Below, piece by piece: positions 23,291 through 32,292 of a stretch of 32,561 nt of DNA. Origin of the DNA: JBOGCH01 sp051656645 (GTDB taxonomy: Bacteria; Bacteroidota; Bacteroidia; Bacteroidales; Marinifilaceae). Position numbers and translations under genes: made by a program. The notes under the pieces were generated by a model that had not been told where the DNA came from, made no database searches, and saw only the letters and a program-made list of their open reading frames with translations. The stretch spans positions 1 through 32,561 of the forward strand of contig JBOGCH010000008.1 of the NCBI GenBank assembly GCA_051656645.1, written 5' to 3'. Numbering within the stretch: the first letter of the stretch is position 1; each line of letters opens with the position of its first letter.

Positions 23291-26200
23291 TTAAGTAGTT
23301 TCAATGATTAATAAACATCCCCCGTTTTTAGGGATTTCAATCGCAGCTGTTGCAGGTTGCGTTTTTGCTGTTTGTAATGTTTTCATGTCAGGGAAACGGA
23401 AAACCGCTTTGGACTTGTCAATGCCCAATTTCTTCCAATCGATTTTTAAGTCGATATTTGCTTGCTCCTCATCCCAACTAGCTAGCACAACCATTACTTT
23501 ATTGTCCTTTATAAAGGAGGTTGCTTGTACTTTATCGTTATTGGTTTTTATAGGATTGTAGGACACCCAGTAGCCCATCATTTTACTATCCTTAATTCCA
23601 AAATCATCCCATACTTTCCAGAAATATTTAGGTACCTCTTTGTCCTTACCATGATATCTGAAACGGCATGTCATACCGTGTAGCATTCCTCTCCATGGGT
23701 CACCATCGCCCTCAAGCATTTCGCCCATCATTCCAAATGGGATACCGGCGGTCTCTGTCATCCAATAGTCCGGTCCTTTTTCATATTTGAAGTATTCCCC
23801 AAACCACAATCTATCCAAATAAGGCATATGTTCCATATAAAGGAAAGCACTATTGATAAAGCCATCGCTTTTATTAAACTGATTTGCCGAATGTAGGTCA
23901 ATACGAGCCGCTGGACGGTTTCTGTCTAATATTTTGCGTACTCTCTTCATGGTTGTTCGGTCTATAGCTAAGTCGTCAATGTACAATCCGTCTATACCTA
24001 TATTATTTACCAACCATTGTAGTCCCTCTACATAATAGTTATGCCAACGAGATACTCCGGAGTTTACAATTGCTGCATCCTTGTATTTATCGACAAACCA
24101 AGCTGCCAAATAATCCTCGCCTAAGTGTTCGCGCAGCCAAGAATAGCCGGGAACATTACCCGATGAAAACACCTCATGCCCTAAACTGCGAAGCGCCCAT
24201 AGTTCAGGAGCTCTGTTGGCCAACTCCCTTACGGTGTAATAGATTTTTACACGCACGCCCTTATCGTGTGCCTCATCGATATATTGTTTCATGTAATCCG
24301 GGCGAATAAAAGGATAATTGATAAAAGGATTGATAGACGAGGCATGATGTATATTCACCACATTAGGTCCCGCTTCAACTACCTCATCAATAGGCGTATG
24401 TGAGTGAAGATATCTATCTGTCCACTGTTTCTCGGTATCAATAGGCTTAAATGGGGTAATTGATAACAGGAAGGTAAAATTAAGCTCCTCTCCTTTTTTC
24501 AAGGTTCTAGCTCCACTGTAACTATTAATTCTAAGCGTACCTTTTGACTCACTATATGTTATCCCTCCTTTTCCATCGTTATACCAAGAGGTTGGCATAT
24601 TGAGAGGTTTTTGTTGATAGAAGTTCGTATTTAGGGGGCGCACATAATTATTATCTCTGAACAAACATTGTAATCCAGCATTTACATCGCCAAACCAATA
24701 TCCTTCCTGATTCTTCGTTGCATCCCACTTCCATTCTCCCTTTTGCGGGCGATAGGATCCCTCGCTACCTAACCCTAACCAATATTTAGCTACTTTGGCA
24801 TTCATTGGCACTTCCAAGCGTATATCGTCAACATTGGTATTTTCATTGGCTTTTACTTTAACGCGATACTCCATAAAACCGTCAAACTCCATAAGTCCCT
24901 CTATTTGTACAGATAAATTTCCGGCTCTGTTTTGACTTGTCCAAGAAGTTAAGCCTTCCTCTTTTTGCGTAAATTGAGTTCCCTCAGTAACAAGCGGAAT
25001 GTTTTTTTGTCCTTGTCTAATAACAAACTCAATAGGTTGCGCCAATATAGATGTGGCATTGGTTCCAACACCCGTCATTTCCTCTGTAAAATAGCTTGAT
25101 ATTGAAGCAGGTAATCCGTTTTTATTCAGTTTCACCTCTCTACCTAGTATTTTGATATTGTTTTCCGATACTGTAATTGGAATAAAAGGTTGAGTGATTT
25201 TATTATCAAATCCAAATTCTGAATTTAACCAACGTAGACGACTTAAACGATTAATGTCATTATCCCCTCTATCGGGTAACATATGATCAGATATATTTAT
25301 ATTGACATTAATTGCTTGCACCTCTACACCATCTGCCTCCACTGTAATTGTTCCTGAATAGACACCCTTACTAATACCCTCAGCCGGAATATCAATACCT
25401 ATCCATAAGGGTTGTACTTTCCCCTTATTTACATTCATTACTATATCTAACGGCCTACGTAACCAATCCACGCCCTCTGTATTAAAACAGGTAAAAGCCT
25501 TAGAAGGGATTATTGCGTTCTTGCCTTTTAAATCAGAGAATTTCAATTTAACATTCTTAATGTCTTTTTTAAAAGCCCATAATCCCAGTTGCATCACATA
25601 ATACTCGTTCATATCGGCTTCTCCATTAAATTCATTCGTAGTGCCTATTGCTGCCCAGCGATAAGGTATATCGTCAAACATTCGGATACTGTATTTCCTA
25701 TCTTCGGGGAAGATGAGATAGTTTTTATTGGGATTTTCGGCGATTAAAGATGCTTTCTCCTTCTCGGTAGCTACAACCTCCATTGGATAAAAGCTATCGA
25801 AGGATGACAACGATTGGAACTGCACAAATTTTGCTTGAGGCAATGTTTCCAAATTACTCATACGCGCTTTTGCGAGCCAATTTCCTTGTGGTTTTGTTGT
25901 TTCTAGCGGGTAATTAATTTTTGGATACGGGCCTCCGGAAGTTTTATAGGGTAAATAATATACATAATACTTTCCGGGATTTGTTTGTGGCTCCATTAAA
26001 AGTGTTCCCGCTTCACGAGTAATGGAACTCCTGTAAAAATTGGTAATTTCTTTCCCTGTAGTTGCGTCAATAATTATTATCCCCGTCTCAGTCGGTTTCT
26101 TATCTCTTCGCCTCCAAGGAATATCAACTCTGATAATGTCTCCCGGTTTGTTAACTTCAACCACTGCGCGGTGATTGCCCAGTGTATCAGGACTCCAGAA

Positions 26201-26299
26201 TCCTACTCCGTAATAGGATGCATCCGGTTTAAATTCCTGACCATTTACCCACATAGAGCCTAATAAAAACAGGCCAAGCAGTACAATGAACTTTTTCAT
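23291..26299 (-). CDS. Exported glycoside-hydrolase-like protein (DUF6067 type)
   Basis: A 1002-residue secreted protein with a clear signal peptide (KKFIVLLGLFLLGSMWVNGQ). The N-terminal 550 or so residues are beta-sandwich-like. The middle (about 640-900) is a probable TIM barrel: VNIHHASSINPFINYPF, HDKGVRVKIYYTV and GIDGLYIDDLAIDR. Asp775 and Asp776 in this last motif lie at a strand end where retaining hydrolases of this kind keep a catalytic acid. The last 90 residues form another beta domain. I place it in the DUF6067 glycoside-hydrolase-like family from overall pattern. The substrate is unknown. It is followed by the DUF5107 lipoprotein gene, and no SusC/SusD pair is in view. Confidence 0.78.
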   Translation of the reverse strand: MKKFIVLLGLFLLGSMWVNGQEFKPDASYYGVGFWSPDTLGNHRAVVEVNKPGDIIRVDIPWRRRDKKPTETGIIIIDATTGKEITNFYRSSITREAGTLLMEPQTNPGKYYVYYLPYKTSGGPYPKINYPLETTKPQGNWLAKARMSNLETLPQAKFVQFQSLSSFDSFYPMEVVATEKEKASLIAENPNKNYLIFPEDRKYSIRMFDDIPYRWAAIGTTNEFNGEADMNEYYVMQLGLWAFKKDIKNVKLKFSDLKGKNAIIPSKAFTCFNTEGVDWLRRPLDIVMNVNKGKVQPLWIGIDIPAEGISKGVYSGTITVEADGVEVQAINVNINISDHMLPDRGDNDINRLSRLRWLNSEFGFDNKITQPFIPITVSENNIKILGREVKLNKNGLPASISSYFTEEMTGVGTNATSILAQPIEFVIRQGQKNIPLVTEGTQFTQKEEGLTSWTSQNRAGNLSVQIEGLMEFDGFMEYRVKVKANENTNVDDIRLEVPMNAKVAKYWLGLGSEGSYRPQKGEWKWDATKNQEGYWFGDVNAGLQCLFRDNNYVRPLNTNFYQQKPLNMPTSWYNDGKGGITYSESKGTLRINSYSGARTLKKGEELNFTFLLSITPFKPIDTEKQWTDRYLHSHTPIDEVVEAGPNVVNIHHASSINPFINYPFIRPDYMKQYIDEAHDKGVRVKIYYTVRELANRAPELWALRSLGHEVFSSGNVPGYSWLREHLGEDYLAAWFVDKYKDAAIVNSGVSRWHNYYVEGLQWLVNNIGIDGLYIDDLAIDRTTMKRVRKILDRNRPAARIDLHSANQFNKSDGFINSAFLYMEHMPYLDRLWFGEYFKYEKGPDYWMTETAGIPFGMMGEMLEGDGDPWRGMLHGMTCRFRYHGKDKEVPKYFWKVWDDFGIKDSKMMGYWVSYNPIKTNNDKVQATSFIKDNKVMVVLASWDEEQANIDLKIDWKKLGIDKSKAVFRFPDMKTLQTAKTQPATAAIEIPKNGGCLLIIETT

Positions 26300-26386
26300 A
26301 AATATCTATTTAATGGTGATTTATTTAATTCTGTCAATTTATGAAAATATTATCATATTTATATTTTTAGTAAGAATTATATATAT

Positions 26387-26423
26387 AAAAAAAATCGTCT
26401 CCCTATTTACGGAAGACGATTTT
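26387..26423 (-). terminator. Terminator of the S46 peptidase gene
   Basis: A perfect 10-bp stem (AAAATCGTCT 26391-26400 with AGACGATTTT 26414-26423) is followed on the minus strand by a run of eight T. It begins 23 bp after the peptidase stop. Confidence 0.88.
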
Positions 26424-26446
26424 ACTCTATATAGTATCCTTATGCC

Positions 26447-28582
26447 TTAATTTACCAATTCCATTTCATTGATTAAATGCTTAGCACCGGCAAGCTTATC
26501 CACAATAAATAATACGTAACGAATATCTACGGCGATGTTTCTGCATATTTCCGGTTGGAAATCTAAATCGGACATTACTCCATCCCAAGCTCGGTCAAAG
26601 TTAATACCTATAAGCTCGCCATTGGCATTCAATACAGGACTTCCGGAGTTTCCTCCCGTTGTGTGATTACTTGCTACAAAACATACGGGAACCTCACCCT
26701 CTTGCGTATAATCTCCAAAATCTCGTGCTTTATATAAATCGCGCAATTTTTGAGGTACATTATAATCGTAGATAGTTGGGATATCCTTTTCCATAATCCC
26801 TGTTAGCGTTGTGTAGTGTGTATACTTTACACCATCTTTAGGCTTGTATCCTTGCACTTTTCCATAAGAAACACGCAAGGTTGAGTTGGCATCCGGAAAG
26901 AAATTTTTATCTGCATTCATAGCCATTAAACCAGCCATCCAATCTTTTTGCAGTTTTTTCAATTCACCGCTTATTTCATTTAATGAAGGTGTTATTTGTT
27001 CAGTATATAAAGTGCTAAACTCATTATAAAGTCTATATACACCATCCTTCTTAATTAACTGCTGCAACTCGGTCGCATTAGTCGTTTTCCCCACTGCGTT
27101 TTTAAACACGGCCGCATCTGTAAAGATACTTTTGTCATACATCTTTTTTGCGTAAGCTGCAACCTCATGCTGACGCAACTTACGGATAGACTGCGGTTGC
27201 CACGTCTCCGATACATTTGTTTTGTATAACGTCAACAACTGCACTAAAATATTCTGATCAACTACTGATGAGAAATCCTTGAAGAACCCTTCACTTTGTG
27301 CCAACAAATGTTCCTTGCTATAATTTTTATTTGTCGCCTGTTTCATTACCTCACCGGCAAAAGTTACAGCCTCTGCTCCACGTGTTCCTGCTTCGGTTAA
27401 ATAAACCATGGGAGTTACATACGCTTCACGCTGTTTATATAGTTTCTCATATTGATTTAACAAGTCTGCGTATTGAGGCATATTGTTGCTCCAAGAGCGG
27501 AATTGTTGTTCCATGGTTTGCTTATTTGCAATTGTTGCAAAGCGGGTAACACCTTGTACCTCCCCTTGCCACTTTTTCCATCCATTAGCAATGCCGGCAG
27601 CTTTTGCAGCATACTTAATGCGTGTCAAATCGTCCGCATTCATTGCCTTATTTATAACGTCCAACTTAGCCGTTCTCACCGCGATGCGCGAAGGATAGTC
27701 TACGTTAACTGTTTGATCAACTTCATAGGATGTTGCATATTGGTTTGTTGTACCAGGGTAACCAAACACCATGGTAAAATCGCCTTCGTTCAAGTTACCT
27801 GTAGCTATCTTAAAGAATTTCTCTGGAGAATAGGGTACATTATCCGCATTGTAAGCCGCGGGTTCGTTATCTTTATTAGCATAAATTCGCAATACAGCGA
27901 AATCACCCGTATGTCGAGGCCACATCCAGTTGTCCGTGTCTCCACCAAATTTACCAATTGCCGAAGGTGGTGCACCAACCAAACGTACATCATTATATAT
28001 CTTATATACCGCTAGGATATATTGATTACCATTAAAATAAGGTTTAACATTAGCACTATAATTGGTTCCTTCAACAGCCTTCTTTTCAATTGCTGCGATT
28101 GCGCTTTTTAACTTTGCTGCACGCTCCTCGTCAGTCATTTTCTCATTCAAAATTGTTGCCAACTGTGGAGTTACATCCTCCATTCGCACCAATATTGAAG
28201 CTGTTACTTCGGGATTTGCCAACTCTTCCTTTTGATTCATTGCCCAAAAACCATCACGCAAATAGTTTTTCTCTAGCGACGAATGTGTTTGTATCATGTC
28301 AAACGCACAGTGGTGGTTGGTAAGCATCAATCCTTGTTCGCTTACCAATTCGCCTGTACAGAAATGGGCAAACGGTCTACCTTTACGTCCTAGCCCTACA
28401 ACGGCATCCTTTAAAGAAGCTTGATTAATGCTATATATATCGTCGGCTGTTAATTTAAAGCCTTTTTGATTCATGGTTTCAATGTTGTACTTCTTCAGTA
28501 ACATTGGTATCCACATTCCCTCATCCGCAAAACTCGGGATACTAATTAGTAGTATTAAAATAAGATTTAATAGACACTTCAT
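26447..28582 (-). CDS. dpp11: S46 dipeptidyl peptidase, DPP11-like (Asp/Glu-specific)
   Basis: A 711-residue periplasmic serine exopeptidase that removes N-terminal dipeptides. A signal peptide ends near Ala19. The chymotrypsin-like triad is visible: His in TNHHCAF (90/91), Asp227 in RHTGDFAV and Ser646 in TGGNSGSPV. In this family the residue 18 after the catalytic Ser decides specificity: Arg673 in Porphyromonas gingivalis DPP11 (acidic P1) against Gly in DPP7. Here Arg664 (INFDRAWDG) is in exactly that place, so cleavage after Asp/Glu is predicted. It fits an organism that lives on peptides. It is downstream of the maf cluster (58-nt gap) and may have its own promoter. Confidence 0.92.
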   Translation of the reverse strand: MKCLLNLILILLISIPSFADEGMWIPMLLKKYNIETMNQKGFKLTADDIYSINQASLKDAVVGLGRKGRPFAHFCTGELVSEQGLMLTNHHCAFDMIQTHSSLEKNYLRDGFWAMNQKEELANPEVTASILVRMEDVTPQLATILNEKMTDEERAAKLKSAIAAIEKKAVEGTNYSANVKPYFNGNQYILAVYKIYNDVRLVGAPPSAIGKFGGDTDNWMWPRHTGDFAVLRIYANKDNEPAAYNADNVPYSPEKFFKIATGNLNEGDFTMVFGYPGTTNQYATSYEVDQTVNVDYPSRIAVRTAKLDVINKAMNADDLTRIKYAAKAAGIANGWKKWQGEVQGVTRFATIANKQTMEQQFRSWSNNMPQYADLLNQYEKLYKQREAYVTPMVYLTEAGTRGAEAVTFAGEVMKQATNKNYSKEHLLAQSEGFFKDFSSVVDQNILVQLLTLYKTNVSETWQPQSIRKLRQHEVAAYAKKMYDKSIFTDAAVFKNAVGKTTNATELQQLIKKDGVYRLYNEFSTLYTEQITPSLNEISGELKKLQKDWMAGLMAMNADKNFFPDANSTLRVSYGKVQGYKPKDGVKYTHYTTLTGIMEKDIPTIYDYNVPQKLRDLYKARDFGDYTQEGEVPVCFVASNHTTGGNSGSPVLNANGELIGINFDRAWDGVMSDLDFQPEICRNIAVDIRYVLFIVDKLAGAKHLINEMELVN

Positions 28583-28640
28583 ATTTATAATTTGTTTTAG
28601 TTGATATCGACTATTTTATTTTGCTTTTATCCACGCTGTT

Positions 28641-29225
28641 CTATTGCAAAAGTTCATTAGGCATCAGTTGCTCTAACTCCTTGAATAAAACATGTACTGG
28701 TAGTCCCATTACATTATAATAGCTTCCCTCTATTCCGCTTATACCCACATACCCAATCCATTCCTGAATGCCATAGGCTCCCGCCTTATCGTATGGTTTA
28801 AAGTTGTCTACATAGTAGGCAATTTGTTGAGGGGAAAGAACATCAAAGTATACCTTAGTTACCACATCAAAGCTGCGCACCCACTCTTTCGTTGCAAGTG
28901 TAACACCTGTTATTACATTATGTGCGCGTCCGGAAAGTTGTTGCAACATCTCAATGGCTGCTTCCCTATCACATGGTTTCATTAATACCCGGTCCTCAGT
29001 AGCAACAACAGTATCAGCCGTTATTATCAGCTCATTGTCGGCAATGCAGCCTTTAAAGGCATCTGCTTTTAACTTTGACAAATAGATTGCAATTTCGCGT
29101 GTTGGAAGATTTGCCGGATAATTCTCATCCGTATCCTTAACTTTTACTGTAAAGGGAATACCCAAGCCACTTAACAGCTCTTTCCTTCGTGGCGAATTTG
29201 ATGCAAGTATAATATTATATCTCAT
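28641..29225 (-). CDS. maf: Maf nucleotide pyrophosphatase (dTTP/UTP type)
   Basis: A 194-residue house-cleaning pyrophosphatase that hydrolyses non-canonical or excess nucleoside triphosphates. Motifs are LASNSPRRKELL at 7-18, TADTVVA at 69-75 with the metal-binding Asp71, KP at 83-84, and DKAGAYGIQEWIG at 146-158. The last motif resembles the YhdE (dTTP/UTP) subgroup rather than YceF. It is last in the five-gene minus-strand cluster, 72 nt after the prenyltransferase. Confidence 0.93.
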   Translation of the reverse strand: MRYNIILASNSPRRKELLSGLGIPFTVKVKDTDENYPANLPTREIAIYLSKLKADAFKGCIADNELIITADTVVATEDRVLMKPCDREAAIEMLQQLSGRAHNVITGVTLATKEWVRSFDVVTKVYFDVLSPQQIAYYVDNFKPYDKAGAYGIQEWIGYVGISGIEGSYYNVMGLPVHVLFKELEQLMPNELLQ

Positions 29226-29297
29226 TCCTAAATGGTTTACGTTTTAGTTATTGCATGGAATTAAAATCCATTATTGTTCCTTCCGCTTATAATCCCA

Positions 29298-30233
29298 CTA
29301 AATAATATTGAAAATAGAAGCTAGTACAGAGCTGCATAAAATTACTCTTAACAAATTGATTAGGGATTTACGTGCTTGTGGCCTATAAGCCAATAAGAAT
29401 AAGTAAATCAAGTACGGCGCAATAAGAGCTGCTAACAAAAAGATGCTACGTGCACTACTCCAATTGTCACGCATTACAAGTGTAATGGTAAGTGCAACTG
29501 ACATACAAAAAGAAAATAGCATTAATGTATATCGTGTGCGTTCCTCTCCATAGCGTACTGCAAGCGTACGGATGCCATAGGCCTTATCTCCTTTTAATGA
29601 AAATAAATCCTTCGTTAATTCATACATATACACATTAACAAACAACAAAAAGGAATAGCGCATCACCGATACATAGATACAACTCATGCAAGGAATATTT
29701 GCTGCTCCACCCGTTACTCTATTCAATAAAGGTATCTCAAACAAGAAAACAGCATAAGGCAATAAAGCGGCCATAAAAGCTACAAGAAAATTACGCCACG
29801 GAGCAGTTTCCTTGTAAAAGGCAGAATATCCCCAAAGTAGAGCTGTAAACAGAAAAAAAATCATCCCTGCGTACCATATACGTAAATAAAAAGCCATAAA
29901 AAACACCATTAGCACCGCCAATAATGAAAACACAGCATGTAGCGATATTGCCGTTCTATGGCTAATTTCTTTCCCTATCAGAATTTGTTTTACACCCGAT
30001 TCATGATCGGCCTTATAATCAAAATAATCATTGATAATATATGCCCCTGCCACCAAACAGCAAATTGCCAATACATACATAACAAATAGCCACAACGGCA
30101 ATTGCAAGTCATAACCATTCAGTTTCATTGCCGGAGCAATGCAACAATAACGCATCAATATTAGCAACATGGCAACAAATGCCAAGGTTTTACAGCGTAT
30201 TATTTTAAGCAGGACTAACATAATATCTCTCAA
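29298..30233 (-). CDS. UbiA-family prenyltransferase (geranylgeranylglycerol-phosphate type)
   Basis: A 311-residue integral-membrane prenyltransferase with about eight hydrophobic helices. The first Asp-rich motif is NDYFDYKADHESG at 68-80, binding Mg-prenyl diphosphate. The second is KDLFSLKGDKAYGIRTL at 208-224. Bacteroidota members of this group are usually annotated as geranylgeranylglycerol-phosphate geranylgeranyltransferase, from similarity to the archaeal ether-lipid enzyme. The true acceptor (lipid, quinone precursor or other) is uncertain. It is 5 nt after the KdsC-like gene and 72 nt before maf. Confidence 0.85.
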   Translation of the reverse strand: MRDIMLVLLKIIRCKTLAFVAMLLILMRYCCIAPAMKLNGYDLQLPLWLFVMYVLAICCLVAGAYIINDYFDYKADHESGVKQILIGKEISHRTAISLHAVFSLLAVLMVFFMAFYLRIWYAGMIFFLFTALLWGYSAFYKETAPWRNFLVAFMAALLPYAVFLFEIPLLNRVTGGAANIPCMSCIYVSVMRYSFLLFVNVYMYELTKDLFSLKGDKAYGIRTLAVRYGEERTRYTLMLFSFCMSVALTITLVMRDNWSSARSIFLLAALIAPYLIYLFLLAYRPQARKSLINLLRVILCSSVLASIFNII

Positions 30234-30238
30234 TTATT

Positions 30239-30766
30239 TTACATACTCTTTACATAACATTTTGTATCCATCCAATCCCCTCGCACTTTTAAAACTTGCG
30301 AGATGATATCTCTTACACAGCCATCGCCTCCTTTTACATCCGAAATGTATTTTGAAATACTCTTAATCTCCTCGCAGGCATCAAGAGGACAAACCGGTAA
30401 TCCCACCATAGTCATTACTCTGTAATCGGGGATATCGTCGCCCATATAGATAATTTCTTCTGCCGACAGTTCATATTTCTCCATAATTTCATGTAGCGCA
30501 TCCACTTTATTGGCAACTTTCAGATAGATATCCTTTACGCCAAGTTTCTCTAAACGCTTACGTATTGCCGGTGTACCCCCCCCGGAGATTATTGCTACCA
30601 CGTATCCTTTCTTTATGCTATACATAATAGCATATCCATCCTTGGCACAAGAGGTACGTACCAATTCTCCCTCATCGTCCAAATTCATCGCGTGATGCGA
30701 AATGACACCGTCAACATCTAATATAAACGCTCGTATCTTTCTTAATTCATCTTTAAAAAATGCCAT
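30239..30766 (-). CDS. kdsC: KdsC-like HAD phosphatase (KDO-8-phosphate phosphatase)
   Basis: A 175-residue small HAD-superfamily phosphatase without a cap domain, like KdsC, which releases phosphate from 3-deoxy-manno-octulosonate 8-phosphate for lipopolysaccharide core synthesis. The motifs are DVDG at 17-20 (nucleophile Asp17, acid/base Asp19), CAKDGYAI at 40-47, ISGG at 60-63, Lys87 and GDDIPD at 109-114. The C-terminal GGDGCVRD is the KdsC-type ending. It sits 19 nt after the DUF2520 gene. Other sugar-phosphate phosphatases of the same subfamily cannot be excluded. Confidence 0.87.
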   Translation of the reverse strand: MAFFKDELRKIRAFILDVDGVISHHAMNLDDEGELVRTSCAKDGYAIMYSIKKGYVVAIISGGGTPAIRKRLEKLGVKDIYLKVANKVDALHEIMEKYELSAEEIIYMGDDIPDYRVMTMVGLPVCPLDACEEIKSISKYISDVKGGDGCVRDIISQVLKVRGDWMDTKCYVKSM

Positions 30767-30785
30767 ATCTTCTTTTTTTATATTT

Positions 30786-31652
30786 CTACCACAATGTCAA
30801 CATTTCACCGGGTTTCGGACCCTTAGGTTCGCTACTTGTTTGTTGTCCGGCAAAACTCTTTTCAATTGAGTCTGTAAATAATGTATATACTTTTAAGAGC
30901 TCTTCCTTGCTTTGCAATAAATCCATGTGCATTTGCAACACACGCTTATCACCACGCTTGGCCGGGCCGGTTTGTGCCTCATGAGGCGTCATTGACATAA
31001 CCTTATGCGCCGTTTCATAAATAAGCGGACGCAACAATTTACCATCTATATCCTGACTTTGCAAATAATTGCCGGCAAGTTCGTACAAGTGATTTGTGAA
31101 ATTATTTACCATCACTGCACCTAAATGTACTTTTCGTCTATCTTCAGAGGTCATTGCTACCACATTGTCCGATAGGATTTGTGCCAATTGTTCCACTACT
31201 TGAAAACTATTGGTATCTGATGCCTCTATTAACAACGGAATTTCTCTAAAATCCAACTCACGCTTTTTTGTAAAAGTTTGTAATGGATAAAGCACCCCGT
31301 GCGCTCTCTCCGTTACGCAAAGCGTATCCATAGGTACACTTCCGCAAGTGTGAAGAATTAAAGCATCCTCCTTACAATATAACTCCTTGCATAACTCCTC
31401 TATTGAGTCGTCCGAAACAGCGAATATATATATATCACAATCAGGATAAACCATCTTCATATTGGTTGTGTAGGTTATCCCTGTTTTTTTACTTAATTCT
31501 ATTGCTGATGACGCAGTACGACTGTATATCTGACACAAATTAATTCCATTACTTAACAGTGCTTGTGCCAAATGATGCCCCACATTTCCTGCGCCTATTA
31601 GTACCACTCGTTTATCCATAAATAAGTGTGTACTATTCTTTTTGTTCTCCAT
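30786..31652 (-). CDS. Rossmann-fold DUF2520 oxidoreductase-like protein
   Basis: A 288-residue protein with an N-terminal NAD(P)-binding fold (VVLIGAGNVGHHLAQAL, glycine motif at 20-25) similar to pyrroline-5-carboxylate reductase and F420-dependent oxidoreductases. An alpha-helical DUF2520 domain follows (VHLGAVMVNNFTNHLYELA). The substrate is unknown. The ATG overlaps the upstream stop (TAATG), supporting the longer start; Met12 is an alternative just before the Rossmann strand. This gene commonly sits beside the KdsC-like phosphatase and maf in Bacteroidales, as here. Confidence 0.85.
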   Translation of the reverse strand: MENKKNSTHLFMDKRVVLIGAGNVGHHLAQALLSNGINLCQIYSRTASSAIELSKKTGITYTTNMKMVYPDCDIYIFAVSDDSIEELCKELYCKEDALILHTCGSVPMDTLCVTERAHGVLYPLQTFTKKRELDFREIPLLIEASDTNSFQVVEQLAQILSDNVVAMTSEDRRKVHLGAVMVNNFTNHLYELAGNYLQSQDIDGKLLRPLIYETAHKVMSMTPHEAQTGPAKRGDKRVLQMHMDLLQSKEELLKVYTLFTDSIEKSFAGQQTSSEPKGPKPGEMLTLW

Positions 31653-32131
31653 TATTCAAATCCTATATTTTTAGCTTTCACTTTACCACTGTGAAGCAAA
31701 CTACATAAACGTTGAGCGGCTTTACAAATATCCGCGTACATTTGTTCGGATATCAAGACAAGACGACCGTCCACTTTTGTTAAGTGTTTCATGCCTTGCA
31801 AATTATCCTTTTCGCGAATGAGCAGAATATCTCCCGACGGAATAAATGTGTGTACCATTTGGTTGCGCAGTTTATCATACAAATACATATTTTCGTTATG
31901 TATCCTATAGCCTCCACCCAATAAATAGTTTATGCACGCATTAAAACGCTTTGAGCTTTGTCCTTTAGCTTTCATTGGTTTATTGTCCAATAAACTACCC
32001 ATCACCTCTATTGCCTGTCCCATTGCGACAAAACTAATAAACGTTGCATCTGTTTGTTGCAACATTCCTAGTTGACTGATTATTACATTGTTTATAAAAT
32101 GTTCTATCTTCTCTATTTTTTCACTTTCCAT
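31652..32131 (-). CDS. Hypothetical protein with a HEPN-like Rx4H motif
   Basis: A 159-residue, mostly helical soluble protein with no signal peptide. Residues 89-94 read RNQMVH, that is Rx4H with Asn after the Arg, the pattern of catalytic HEPN ribonuclease motifs, and it lies in a helix-like context (YLYDKLRNQMVH). A small beta region follows (DILLIREKDN, DGRLVLIS). I know of no assigned function. It is the first gene of the five-gene cluster and is coupled to the DUF2520 gene by TAATG. HEPN membership is inferred from the motif only; a non-catalytic helical protein is also possible. Confidence 0.6.
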   Translation of the reverse strand: MESEKIEKIEHFINNVIISQLGMLQQTDATFISFVAMGQAIEVMGSLLDNKPMKAKGQSSKRFNACINYLLGGGYRIHNENMYLYDKLRNQMVHTFIPSGDILLIREKDNLQGMKHLTKVDGRLVLISEQMYADICKAAQRLCSLLHSGKVKAKNIGFE

Positions 32132-32148
32132 AATGCGTTCAATTCATA

Positions 32149-32156
32149 CAAATGTA
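32149..32156 (-). promoter_or_regulatory. Candidate -7 box for the HEPN-like/maf operon
   Basis: CAAATGTA on the plus strand is TACATTTG on the minus strand, an exact TAnnTTTG match, 17 bp before the ATG. It would make an almost leaderless transcript. Confidence 0.45.
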
Positions 32157-32292
32157 TCTATATTTTTTTATTTAATATTATTAAATAGCTGTTTTTTACG
32201 CCATTCATTAGCACTCTGTAACGTTAAAAAAATAAATCATCTAACGTTTTTCGCCTCAATTTGGACAACATCCTCACTTACTCCCGTTAAGG

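Noticed and set aside
27473..28015. 180-codon plus-strand ORF opposite the S46 peptidase gene
   Set aside because: It lies entirely within the peptidase gene, whose triad residues are encoded there, and the translation resembles no known family.
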